From Fibrobacterota bacterium (GTDB taxonomy: Bacteria; Fibrobacterota; Chitinivibrionia; Chitinivibrionales; FEN-1185), in the NCBI GenBank assembly GCA_003165595.1, contig PLWQ01000006.1, positions 159,859-172,948 of the forward strand: a stretch of DNA of 13,090 bases, read 5' to 3'. Shown here piece by piece: positions 1 through 8,900 of the stretch. Made by a program: the position numbers and the translations under genes. The first letter of the stretch is position 1; each line of letters starts with the position of its first letter. The notes beneath the pieces were generated by a model. The model was given only the letters and a program-made list of their open reading frames with translations, was not told the origin of the DNA and searched no databases.

Positions 1-70
1 CTATGGCCGTGGTTCTTTACTGCCGCCTCGAGATTTTGTCCGGTTGAGGATCCGTCCGCATCCGTCGGGG
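1..70. other. Unassigned left edge downstream of the kinase
   Basis: The 70 bases after the kinase stop (TGA at 73-71) hold no recognisable gene or intrinsic terminator. A short plus-strand frame ends in TGA at 45-47 and could be the tail of a gene entering from the left, but nothing supports it further. Confidence 0.3.
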
Positions 71-2425
71 TCAGGGCTCGGCTATCACGCGCTGCAGCAT
101 CAACGCGAGTTCGTCGATGGTGTAGGGTTTTCGCAATGCGGCTTTGAAACCGAATTCCTGAGGCTCGGACATTACCGGATCGTCGGAGTAGCCGCTCGTC
201 GCAATCGCTTTGACCTTGGGGTCGAGGGCACGCATTTCCGCGAGCACCTGTTTGCCGCCGAAACCGCCCGGGATAGTAAGATCAAGAATCGCGACGTCAA
301 AAGGACGTCCCGCAGTCCTTGCATTGGTAAAGTGATCCAGAGCTTCTCGACCGTTTGCCGCAGTCTTCACCGTGTAGCCGAGTGAGGCAATAACGCCTCT
401 CATCGCGTCGAGCACGAACGCTTCGTCATCCATGATAAGTACCATTCCCTGGCCCGTTTGCGCGGCGCGCGGATTTCCCGCCGGATCGGTTGCGGTACCA
501 TCGGATGCCGGCAAGTACATTTGCACGAGTGTGCCCGCGCCTACCTCGGAGGTTATTTCGATATGGCCGTGATGCTTTTGCATAATGGAGTACGCAATAG
601 TGAGGCCCAGGCCGCTGCCCTTTTGTTTCGTCGTGAAGAACGGGTCGAATACGCGGGCGAGATGCTGTTTGGAAATACCCACTCCACTATCCTGTATGAA
701 CATCCTCACGTACTTCCCGGGCTTGAGGGGTAGAGCGCCGCAGTCGCTAATCGTGGTGTTCTCGGCCCCGATCGTCACCACTCCCCCTTCGGGCATTGCC
801 TGCTGCGCATTGATGATGCAGTTGTTCACCACTTCGCTCAATTGTCCTATGTCAACTTCGCATGCCCAGAGATCGCCGGGAAGAACAAGCTCAGGCTTTA
901 CATTCGTCCCGGACAGCACGAACGACGACAAGTCGCGCAGCAATTCGGAAATCGATGCAAGCTTTCGTACGGGCGAGCCGCCCTTGGAAAAAGTGAGCAA
1001 TTGCTGGGTGAGAGACTTTGCCTGCCCGAACACCGTCATTGCCTTATCAAGGCAATCCTTGATTCTGTCGTCGTGTTTCCCGAACTCCCTTGCAAGCCCC
1101 ACGTACCCGAATATGCCGGCGAGCAAATTGTTGAAATCGTGTGCGATGCCGCCCGCCAGAAGACCGAGTGATTCGAGATGCTCGGCCTTGCGGATTCCCG
1201 CCTCCATTCTTTCCTTTTCGGTGACATCTTCGGTGTGCACCATCACCAGGTCCGGTTCGACGAACACGTAGGTGAGCATGAGGACTTTTTCGTCCTTGGA
1301 AACAGGGAACTTGAACAGCGTTTGTTTCCTGATGATGCTACGCTCCTCCAGGCACCGCACCATGTCCTCCAGCACGAACGGCTGATCGGAGAATTCCGCA
1401 GTCAGTTTTTTCCCCAAGACGTGGGATACACCCCCGCGGGTGAATTCCCGGGCGGCATCGTTGTAGTCGATAAAGACGAAATCGTTCCCCGTATGCTGCC
1501 AGGTGTAGGTGGGAATCGGGAAACTTTTGTACTGCGTTTGGGCCTTCTTGTCGCTTTGTCGTAACGCTTGCTCGGTGTGCCTTCGCTCGGTAATGTCCGT
1601 AAAAATGGCAACCATCTGGAACACGTCGCCGGGCCGGAGATACACGGGAAAAATGGTTGCATCGATATACAAGTCCTCGCCGGCGCCCGGCAAGGATTGC
1701 GAGTTTATCGTTCCAAACGGTATTCTGATCTCCGGCAGCCGCGCCACGACGCCGCCAAAGGCCTTTTGCACTTCGTCCAGGATGCCGAGTTCCGGCACGA
1801 TCGGGTCCTTGAGTACGTTGACTTTTCCGACAATCGCATCAGGCGCGGGAATCCTGAGCAGCTCGAGAAAGGCCGCGTTGACCATCACCACGGTCCCGTC
1901 CGTCGCCATCACCAAAACAGGGCTGGGCATTTGCTGCACGATCTGCCGGAACCGTTCCTCGCTTTCCTTAAGGGCGCTTTCCACAAGTTTCTGTTCGGTG
2001 ATATCGCGAATATTGACAAAGACCGATTCGACCGCTCCGTCGGGCCGATGCATCGGCATGAGCGAGGTTTCCACCCAAAGCTGCTTGGGAGGCAGGAGAA
2101 ACGGCGGTGAGTCCACCGTGGGTTTTCCCTTGACAAAAACCTGTTTCACGCGTTTGGCGAGATGGTGGGCAACGTCGCGCGGAAGCAAATCGGCAAAGGC
2201 CTTCCCCACCGCATCCTCCGGCTGAAGGCCCACGAGCGAGGCGGCGGCATTATTTGCAAACACGATTTTACCGGCTTCGTCAAGGATAAGTACCATATCG
2301 GACGACATGTCGAGCATGAGGCGGTTGCGCCTTTGCACGTGCGCAAGCTGCGACCGGAGCAGGCCATTTGACTCCTGCAACCGCTTCACAAGCATGCCAT
2401 TGTCTGGCTGGGCGTTGTTCACCAC
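71..2425 (-). CDS. Soluble PAS-PAS-PAS hybrid sensor histidine kinase with C-terminal receiver domain
   Basis: Autophosphorylating signal-transduction kinase of 784 residues. A short N-terminal helix (about 1-35) precedes three PAS-type sensor regions: about 33-145 (ending VNIRDITEQ), 155-285 (ending IFTDITERR) and a more divergent 295-405 (ending HTEDVTEKE). The HisKA dimerisation helix carries phosphoacceptor H429 in the GGIAHDFNNLL motif. The HATPase domain has N box N539, G1 box DSGVGI (579-584), F box FDPFFTTK (593-600) and G2 box GSGLGL (603-608). The receiver (about 660-780) has acidic pair D666/D667, phosphoacceptor D715, T743/S744 and K766, so every catalytic residue is present. No signal peptide or membrane segment is visible, so it should be cytoplasmic. 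There is no HPt or DNA-binding output, so a partner must carry the response. The gene runs divergently from the fibro-slime gene. No in-frame ATG, GTG or TTG lies between the start and an upstream TAG. The stimulus cannot be read from the sequence. Confidence 0.95.
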   Translation of the reverse strand: MVNNAQPDNGMLVKRLQESNGLLRSQLAHVQRRNRLMLDMSSDMVLILDEAGKIVFANNAAASLVGLQPEDAVGKAFADLLPRDVAHHLAKRVKQVFVKGKPTVDSPPFLLPPKQLWVETSLMPMHRPDGAVESVFVNIRDITEQKLVESALKESEERFRQIVQQMPSPVLVMATDGTVVMVNAAFLELLRIPAPDAIVGKVNVLKDPIVPELGILDEVQKAFGGVVARLPEIRIPFGTINSQSLPGAGEDLYIDATIFPVYLRPGDVFQMVAIFTDITERRHTEQALRQSDKKAQTQYKSFPIPTYTWQHTGNDFVFIDYNDAAREFTRGGVSHVLGKKLTAEFSDQPFVLEDMVRCLEERSIIRKQTLFKFPVSKDEKVLMLTYVFVEPDLVMVHTEDVTEKERMEAGIRKAEHLESLGLLAGGIAHDFNNLLAGIFGYVGLAREFGKHDDRIKDCLDKAMTVFGQAKSLTQQLLTFSKGGSPVRKLASISELLRDLSSFVLSGTNVKPELVLPGDLWACEVDIGQLSEVVNNCIINAQQAMPEGGVVTIGAENTTISDCGALPLKPGKYVRMFIQDSGVGISKQHLARVFDPFFTTKQKGSGLGLTIAYSIMQKHHGHIEITSEVGAGTLVQMYLPASDGTATDPAGNPRAAQTGQGMVLIMDDEAFVLDAMRGVIASLGYTVKTAANGREALDHFTNARTAGRPFDVAILDLTIPGGFGGKQVLAEMRALDPKVKAIATSGYSDDPVMSEPQEFGFKAALRKPYTIDELALMLQRVIAEP

Positions 2426-2428
2426 ATG

Positions 2429-2433
2429 CTCCT
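2429..2433 (-). promoter_or_regulatory. Shine-Dalgarno AGGAG of the hybrid kinase; decides between two GTG starts
   Basis: On the minus strand AGGAG stands 3 nt before the GTG at 2425 and 6 nt before a second, adjacent GTG at 2422. The second gives normal spacing, so translation may begin one codon later than annotated. An ATG overlapping this stretch (2427-2425) is out of frame. Confidence 0.6.
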
Positions 2434-2816
2434 GCGCGTCCGACTGGATTCCATTGACAAAAAAAGACCGGCGGCCAAGAACGCAAAGAAACTGCTACCC
2501 CGGCATCAAGCGGCTGTTGAAGGCAAAGGCATGAAAATCAGTTGGGAAAATGGGGTAAAATCAAAATAGATTGTGGCCAATCCGCAAGCGAGTGTAAACA
2601 TCCGGCCCCACTTACCGTGGATGGCTGGACAGGCCATCGTCCATGCCCTTCGTACCCGATTCGAAACCACTCGACCGTATGGTCCCAAGGAAGTCAAAAA
2701 TCGCCAAAGATCAGTGTGGATCAAATGAACTTCACTTGAATGACCAGCGACTATGATCCTAGACACCTTATACCTGCGCCTGGGGATCGCGTCAAGAAAT
2801 AAATCGTAGTTTTATG

Positions 2817-2846
2817 TTGATTCTATCTGGCTAATAAGGGTATAAT
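2817..2846 (+). promoter_or_regulatory. Sigma-70-like promoter of the fibro-slime/glycosyltransferase operon
   Basis: The -35 box TTGATT (2817-2822; 4 of 6 match to TTGACA) is followed by an 18-bp spacer and a perfect -10 box TATAAT (2841-2846), in an AT-rich stretch. Transcription would start near 2853, giving a leader of about 100 nt before the ATG at 2952. The direction fits the fibro-slime gene. Which sigma factor uses it is inferred from consensus only. Confidence 0.55.
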
Positions 2847-2916
2847 TAAGTCTGGGTGAAGCAAAATAGCGTCACAAATTTTAATCGCTTAACCTTTATA
2901 GAGTAAATTGTATATG

Positions 2917-2944
2917 CTAAGAACAAATCATTCGTTCTTGGAGG
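2917..2944 (+). promoter_or_regulatory. Small leader hairpin overlapping the GGAGG ribosome binding site
   Basis: AAGAAC (2919-2924) and GTTCTT (2934-2939) are perfect inverted arms around a 9-nt loop. C2917-G2941 and a U-G pair at 2918/2940 extend the stem to 8 bp and pull in the first two bases of the Shine-Dalgarno GGAGG (2940-2944). That site lies 7 nt before the ATG at 2952, ideal spacing for this start. The stem is AU-rich and therefore weak. It could modulate initiation, but this is inference. Confidence 0.35.
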
Positions 2945-2951
2945 ACTGATC

Positions 2952-5900
2952 ATGAAAAACAAGACCCGAATCCAGAACCAGTACCTTGTCGTTGCCGTGC
3001 TCTCATTGCTCTGCTTTGCCGCACCAAGCACAGCTGTGCACTACCCGGACACAATCTGGGTCAAGGTCATCTACTACGACTTTAAGGCAAACGGCACAAA
3101 CCCCAACTTCGAGGCTTGCAGCCCCGGTGTGAGACGCGGGGAAATTCAGAGTTATCTTGATGCCTGGAGAAAACCGGTATTCAAGGCCAACCTTGCCTGT
3201 AACGACAGGGTGGGCGAATGGTTCAGGGTGAGCGGCCGGAACGGTCCGGATACGCCTGCCACGCAATTCGTCTTTAATCCGGCCAGCAAGCAATGGTCGT
3301 GGACCGGCCTCGTGCCCTATGTAGTTGGCGGCGTGGCCCTTCCCAACGAATGGGTGGGGCCGGATTACAACCCCAATTATGCCATGGCCGACATTGTCAT
3401 GTACGATTCCCTCCCCATGATACTCATCGACTCGGTACGGGGCATGTACCAATACAACAACCAGTCGTTCTTCCCGCTCGACAATAAAGGATACGGCAAT
3501 GAGGGTAAGAAAGACTGCAACGGAAACCTGCAAAATTTCTCCTTCACCATGGAAATCCACTCCTTTTTCACCTACAGCGGCGGCGAGGTGTTCAGGTTCA
3601 CCGGCGACGACGACGTATTCGCTTTTATCAATGGCCAGCTCGCAATGGACATCGGCGGCGTGCATTCGGCATCCAGCGACTCCATAATCCTCGACAATGT
3701 CGCGGCGCAGCTCAACCTGGTGAAGGGAAAGACATATCCGTTCGACTTCTTCTATACCGAACGGCATACTTGCGCCGCCGACATCAAGATAACCACCGAC
3801 CTGTTTAAGCCGCACCCGGCGGAGATAATCGTGCGGCCCGACACGCTGCAAGTGAACCCGCGCGACACCACGATTAACCTGAAAGACACCACGCTTGTCG
3901 CGGGCCAGTGCGTGCAATTCCGGCTGCATGTCGTGGACGACACGCTCGGGCTTCGGCCCGAATACGATTCGCTCGTGCAGTGGGAAATACTCGATACCAT
4001 GGGTAACGTGATCACCTTCGACACCGTGGCCGACCAGAACCGCATCTGCGTCACCAAGGCGTACGGCTGCATCAAGATCCGCCTCACGTTCCGCGACCCG
4101 GAAGACGCAACCAACGTGATTCGGGACTCAATCCAGCTGTGCGTGCACCAGGGGCAGGCGAATCATTTGCGTATTGAGAACAGCCCGGATGTGAACCTGA
4201 GCCCCCGCAACGATAACCCGCTCAGGAACCTTACGATCCCCGCCACGGCAGTCAAGGATACGGTTTTTGCCATCCTCCGTGACGCGTATGGCAACTTTGT
4301 GTCCCCGTCGCAGCACACCCAATGGTCGGTGATATCGGGCGCGTCGATCGTGTCGGTGGCAGGCGGCAATGCCTCCCTCGGCGCCGGCATCATCGGCAAA
4401 CTCGGGCCGAGCGGCGAAGCCTGGGTTGTCGCGCGAAGCACCGACTTTGCCGGAGCGCTTTTTAGCGACACACTGCACGTGATTGTGTCCGACATAGCAT
4501 ATGATTCTTTACGGATAGTAACCGGCCAGGGCGGACAACAGGCCAGGATAACCGGCCTGGTGATCGACATCGGACAGGATTCCATGCTTATCGTGGAAGG
4601 CCACCGCATCGACGGGCTGGGAGATCACGGATGGACAACCGTGGCAGGCTCCTGGACAATGTCAACAGGAATGCGCACCCTTCTCGCCCCGCCCGCTTCG
4701 GACAGCATATGGAACTTCGCGCCTTCGGACACGGGCCGCGGCACCATCAGCGCCGGCTGGGCCGGGCTCTCCTATTCCATAACGGTTCTGGTAAAGCCCG
4801 GAACTCCGGCAAGCATCGGCGTGTATCCCAGCGCCGGACAACCGGGCGGGCAATTCGGGAATCCTCCTTATCTCTCCACCGTCACCTACCGCTATGCCGC
4901 CGGCTCCGCGATCCCGCTGAACGCGAAATTGTTTGATGCCATCGACGTCTGGCTCAGCAGCTACGAAACCGACACGGCGTTGTCCAATCAGATAACCTGG
5001 ACTGTGCGGGATTCGGCGACAGGAACCTTTACTTCTGCAATGGGTACCGTGAGCAGCCTTGTTGGTCACGCCGCGGTGTTCACTCCGCTGGCGGCGTTCA
5101 GGACATACCTGGCAACCGCAACATTCGCGCAAGGCGCTATTCGCCTCCAATACACGGTTCGGTTCAATGTAACTGCCGGCACGCCTGCGCACCTCGTTGT
5201 GGAGGCAAGCCCGGACAGCTCCTCGAGCCCCAATGCGAACAATCCGGTTGGAAGGCTTCAGCTCCAGTCGACGCAAACGAGCCAGGCGGTGTATGCCGTG
5301 ATCCGCGACATCTACGGCAATTACGTGGGCCGCGCCGACTCCGCTTCATGGTTGACAAGAGACACACAGGTGGTGATCGTGGCGCACGGTCCGGCGGCGG
5401 GCCTTGGCCAGGCCACCATCACGCGCGTGGCATCCGCGGCGAGCCGGACCTGGGTGGTTGCGAGTCTCGGTTCGCTCGCCGATTCGGTTGACGTGAGCGT
5501 CACCGACATTACCTACAACGGACTGCGCCTCGTGGTGAACAGCAACGGACTCAAGGACGTTGACACGCTTGTCCTTCGCACCGATCAGGACACAACACTG
5601 TTCGCTCTTGGTCAACGATCCGACACCAAAAACTGGACCGAAGTGAGCGTCGCATGGCATACCTCGGGCGTGGTGACCAGTCCCGGCGCCCCGAATCTTG
5701 CCAGCGTTTTCCATTTTACTCCTGTGACTCCCGCCGGCGGCACCATTTCCATCAGCACCGCGGGCACGGGGGGTGTTGTCATTCGCGACTCGGCGATCGT
5801 GATTTTTGAGCCGGGTCTCGCGCGGAAGCTGGAAATTTATTCAAAACCGGGAACTCCTTTGGCCGCGGACCAGTACCCGGATCCCACGATAAGCGACACC

Positions 5901-8900
5901 GTTACCGCCGGAACGCCGATGCCGCTGTACGCCAAAATCTTTGACCAGAGCAACGTATGGCTCGGCGGCTACGAACAGAACCCGAGCAGCATTACCTGGC
6001 GCATTCAGGAACTTGCGGGCAATCCGCCAACGGGAAATCTTTCCACGACCCAGGGGTATACGTCGTCATTCACGCCCGTACGCGCCTACAACACGGTGTA
6101 CGTTATCGCGGAGCTGGCGGTCAACGGCAGTATCATTTCCGATATGGTAAGAATTTTCGTGAAACCCGCTGCGGCGACCCACGTGGTGATTGAGGCAAAA
6201 CCGGACCCGAGCGCGAGTCCCAACGCCGACGATCCGATCGGGCTCATCGTATTCGGATCAGGCGACACGGTGCGATATGCCTATGCGGTGCTGCGCGACG
6301 CGTATGGCAACTTCGTCGGCAGCTATGCCGCTGGCATCTGGCAAAGCCTCGACACGACGCTTGTCAAGGCGGCATCAGGCTTCGCCGCAGCCGGCGAGGG
6401 CATGGTGGTGAGAAAAGGCAACGCGGGCGACACTCGCATTCTGGTGCATTCGGCCGATTTTACCCTTCGCGACACGGCTGACGTGCGCGTCGACAACATT
6501 ACCTACGATTCGCTTCGCATTGTTGTTGGCGACTCGGCGGCAATCCGCAGTCTCGTGATGCGAACGGACCAGGATACCACCCTGCTGGTGCAGGGCAAGC
6601 GCTCGGATACTCACGCCTGGGAATATGTTGCGGCGGATTGGGACCTTCTTGGCAGCGCTCTTGTCAATCCCGCTGCCCCGAAGTCGGCCACGAACTGGAC
6701 ATTCTCTCCGACCGACACCGGGACAGGCGCGATTGTGGTGACGCTGGCCGCGTCCCCGCCCGATACCGTTCGAGTCTCATTTGTTCATGGACTGGCGTTC
6801 AAGCTCGTTTTGTACCCGGGTGACAACCAGCCCAACCGACTGACCCCGCTGCAAAGCCCCGTGACGCCCATAACCGTTGCCGCCGGCGACACATTTTCAA
6901 TGGCCGCGCGCGTTCTTGACCAAGGCAACACATGGCTCTCCGAATACGCAACAATCACGGCGCCCATTTCCTGGAGGATAGAACAGCTTTCGGGAAATCC
7001 TCCCACCGATTCCCTCACCGGCACCGCAGGCTATCAAAGCGCATTTACCTCGAGGCGTGCCTACAACAAGGTTTTCGTGATCGCCGCGTTCGAACTCGGC
7101 GCCATGCATTTCTACGATACGGTGCAGATTTCGGTAGTACCGGGGGCGCCCAACCATCTGGTGCTTGAACCCAACCCCAACTGGCAGGGCAGCCCCAACC
7201 GCGATAATCCGGTGGACAGCGTTACACTCCTCAGCAACCAGAATACCGTCAAAGTATATGCGATGATACGGGACAAGAACGGTAATTTCGTGAGCTACTG
7301 CCTGCACACGGCCTGGTGGGCGCGTGATTCGCTGGTGGCAACGGTGGAGACCGGCGTTTCCGCAATCGGTGAAGGCGTTATCAACCGCGGCGCCGGCCCC
7401 GGCACGCAGACGATCGTGACGGCCATTGATCTCGACAACCAGCTTCTCTCGGATACAGTGGCCGTTACGCTCGCCAGCTACTACTACACCCGGCTGCGAA
7501 TAGTTGCCGGCGACTCCACCGACGTCGACTCATTGTTCCTCACAACCAACAACGATACCACGCTTCGCGTGATGGGTCTGCGGTCCGACACCAAGACCTG
7601 GGAATACACCTTTGCGCAATGGAAAGTGTCGGGAACGCTCACGATGTCGCCCACCGCGCCCGATGTCGCAAGCGCCTGGACATTCTATCCAGCGGGCGCA
7701 GGCGAAGGCACGATCCGCGTGACGATCGGCAACGATTCGGCAACCGTCCCCGACACGGTGCGGGCAGCGTTTGTCAATGGACCTCCCACCAGCCTCCGGT
7801 TCGAGCTGCTCACGCCGCCGGAAAAGCAGATTGCGGGAGACACGCTTGTTGCGGTCGTAAGAATCCAGAATCGAACCGGCCTCATTGCGGGGCAGTACTG
7901 CTTTGCCCCGGGTTCCATAAATGGACCCGTCGTTTTCCAAACGCTGCTCGCGGGCGGCGACCGGCCCGCTCCGGTGATTATCGTGGATGGAGCGAGCGAT
8001 TCGATCAACAAATTTCCCTCCTCGACAATGACAGCTTCCGAGTGCTTCAACAATGGTCTGGACACGGTCAAAATCATTCTGTTCAACGCACCGTACGATA
8101 AAGACAGTGTGCAGGAATTGTTTGTTTCCGCGGCAGGCTTCACGTCGGCCACCCAGACCTTTACACTGCTTCCCGCTGCGCTGCATTCGATTGCGCTCCA
8201 GGACAATCAGGGACGCGACGTCGGCGACACGATCTCGCTTCGCTATCCGGGCGACTCCAGGGTTATCGTGAGTGTCGGCTTCGACGTGTACGGAAACAAG
8301 ATCGGTCCGGAGAACGGCACGTGGAGCACCACGGGATCGCTGCACCAGATAACGGCGAACACCAATGTCTCCCGCATCTATTACGAATCTGCAAATGTCA
8401 AGTCGGGCGAGCAAGGTATGATTATCGCCGTTGCCTCGGACACAACCGGCGGCGCGCATCGGGACGGCGTTTACGTGCAAATCCAGGGCCCCGCTGCGCG
8501 GCTCGTTTCCGCCGCGACCCGCGATGTGTCGGGCAACGGGTACCTCGACGAAATCGTGCTCCTGTTCAGCAAGAAAGTAACCATTCCGTCTACGGCAGCG
8601 ATAACGGTTTCGTACGGCGGCACCGCGTTCACCATCGACAGCATAAGCAGGACGCCGGCCGATTCCGATTCGGTGTTCACCGTGTATCTTGCCGAGCAGA
8701 GAACCGCCGACCCGCAGAGCGCGTGGCGGCCCTCGGTGGTTGTGAGCGGCATCCCGGGCATGGAAGCCTCCGACAGCCTCACCTGCACCGATGGCGCAGG
8801 TCCAGTGGTGTGGAGCGTTATCAAGACCATCGCGACCATCGGCGACAGGACGCAGGATCTGGTAACCGTGGAGTTCTCCGAGCCCTTGCAGTCGGCAAAC

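Larger units (their letters stand above)
2426..2951. other. 526-bp divergent intergenic region, GC-rich left part and AT-rich right part
   Basis: This separates the starts of the kinase (minus) and the fibro-slime gene (plus). The short reading frames inside it (for example 2542-2739 plus and 2506-2766 minus) resemble no family I know and lack convincing ribosome binding sites, so I call no gene. The left two thirds match the GC-rich composition of the genes. From about 2790 to 2951 the sequence becomes clearly AT-rich and holds the promoter, hairpin and RBS of the fibro-slime gene. I found no convincing minus-strand promoter for the kinase; 2550-2570 is AT-rich, but no acceptable -10/-35 pair is present. 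A small imperfect hairpin (arms ATGGC 2621-2625 and GCCAT 2633-2637) has no T run and is not a clear terminator. Confidence 0.7.

Noticed and set aside
2531-2569. 12-codon mini-frame (MKISWENGVKSK) as a leader peptide
   Set aside because: The purine-rich stretch is only 1 nt from the ATG, there is no regulatory context such as a run of one amino acid plus an attenuator, and it lies about 250 bp upstream of the predicted promoter.
2655-2690. T-arm-like GATTCGAAACC suggesting a tRNA fragment
   Set aside because: Neither strand gives a paired T stem, and no anticodon arm or acceptor stem can be formed around it.
2952-3050. Lipoprotein signal (SLLC near residues 18-21) in the fibro-slime protein
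   Set aside because: The residue before Cys is Leu, whereas a lipobox needs Gly, Ala or Ser there. A type I cleavage site after A28 fits better.
7530-8480. 316-codon minus-strand frame inside the fibro-slime gene (also one at 3003-3929)
   Set aside because: Antisense shadows of a GC-rich gene: Arg/Gly/Val/His-rich translations without recognisable domains, while the plus-strand frame is continuous with clear domains and repeats.
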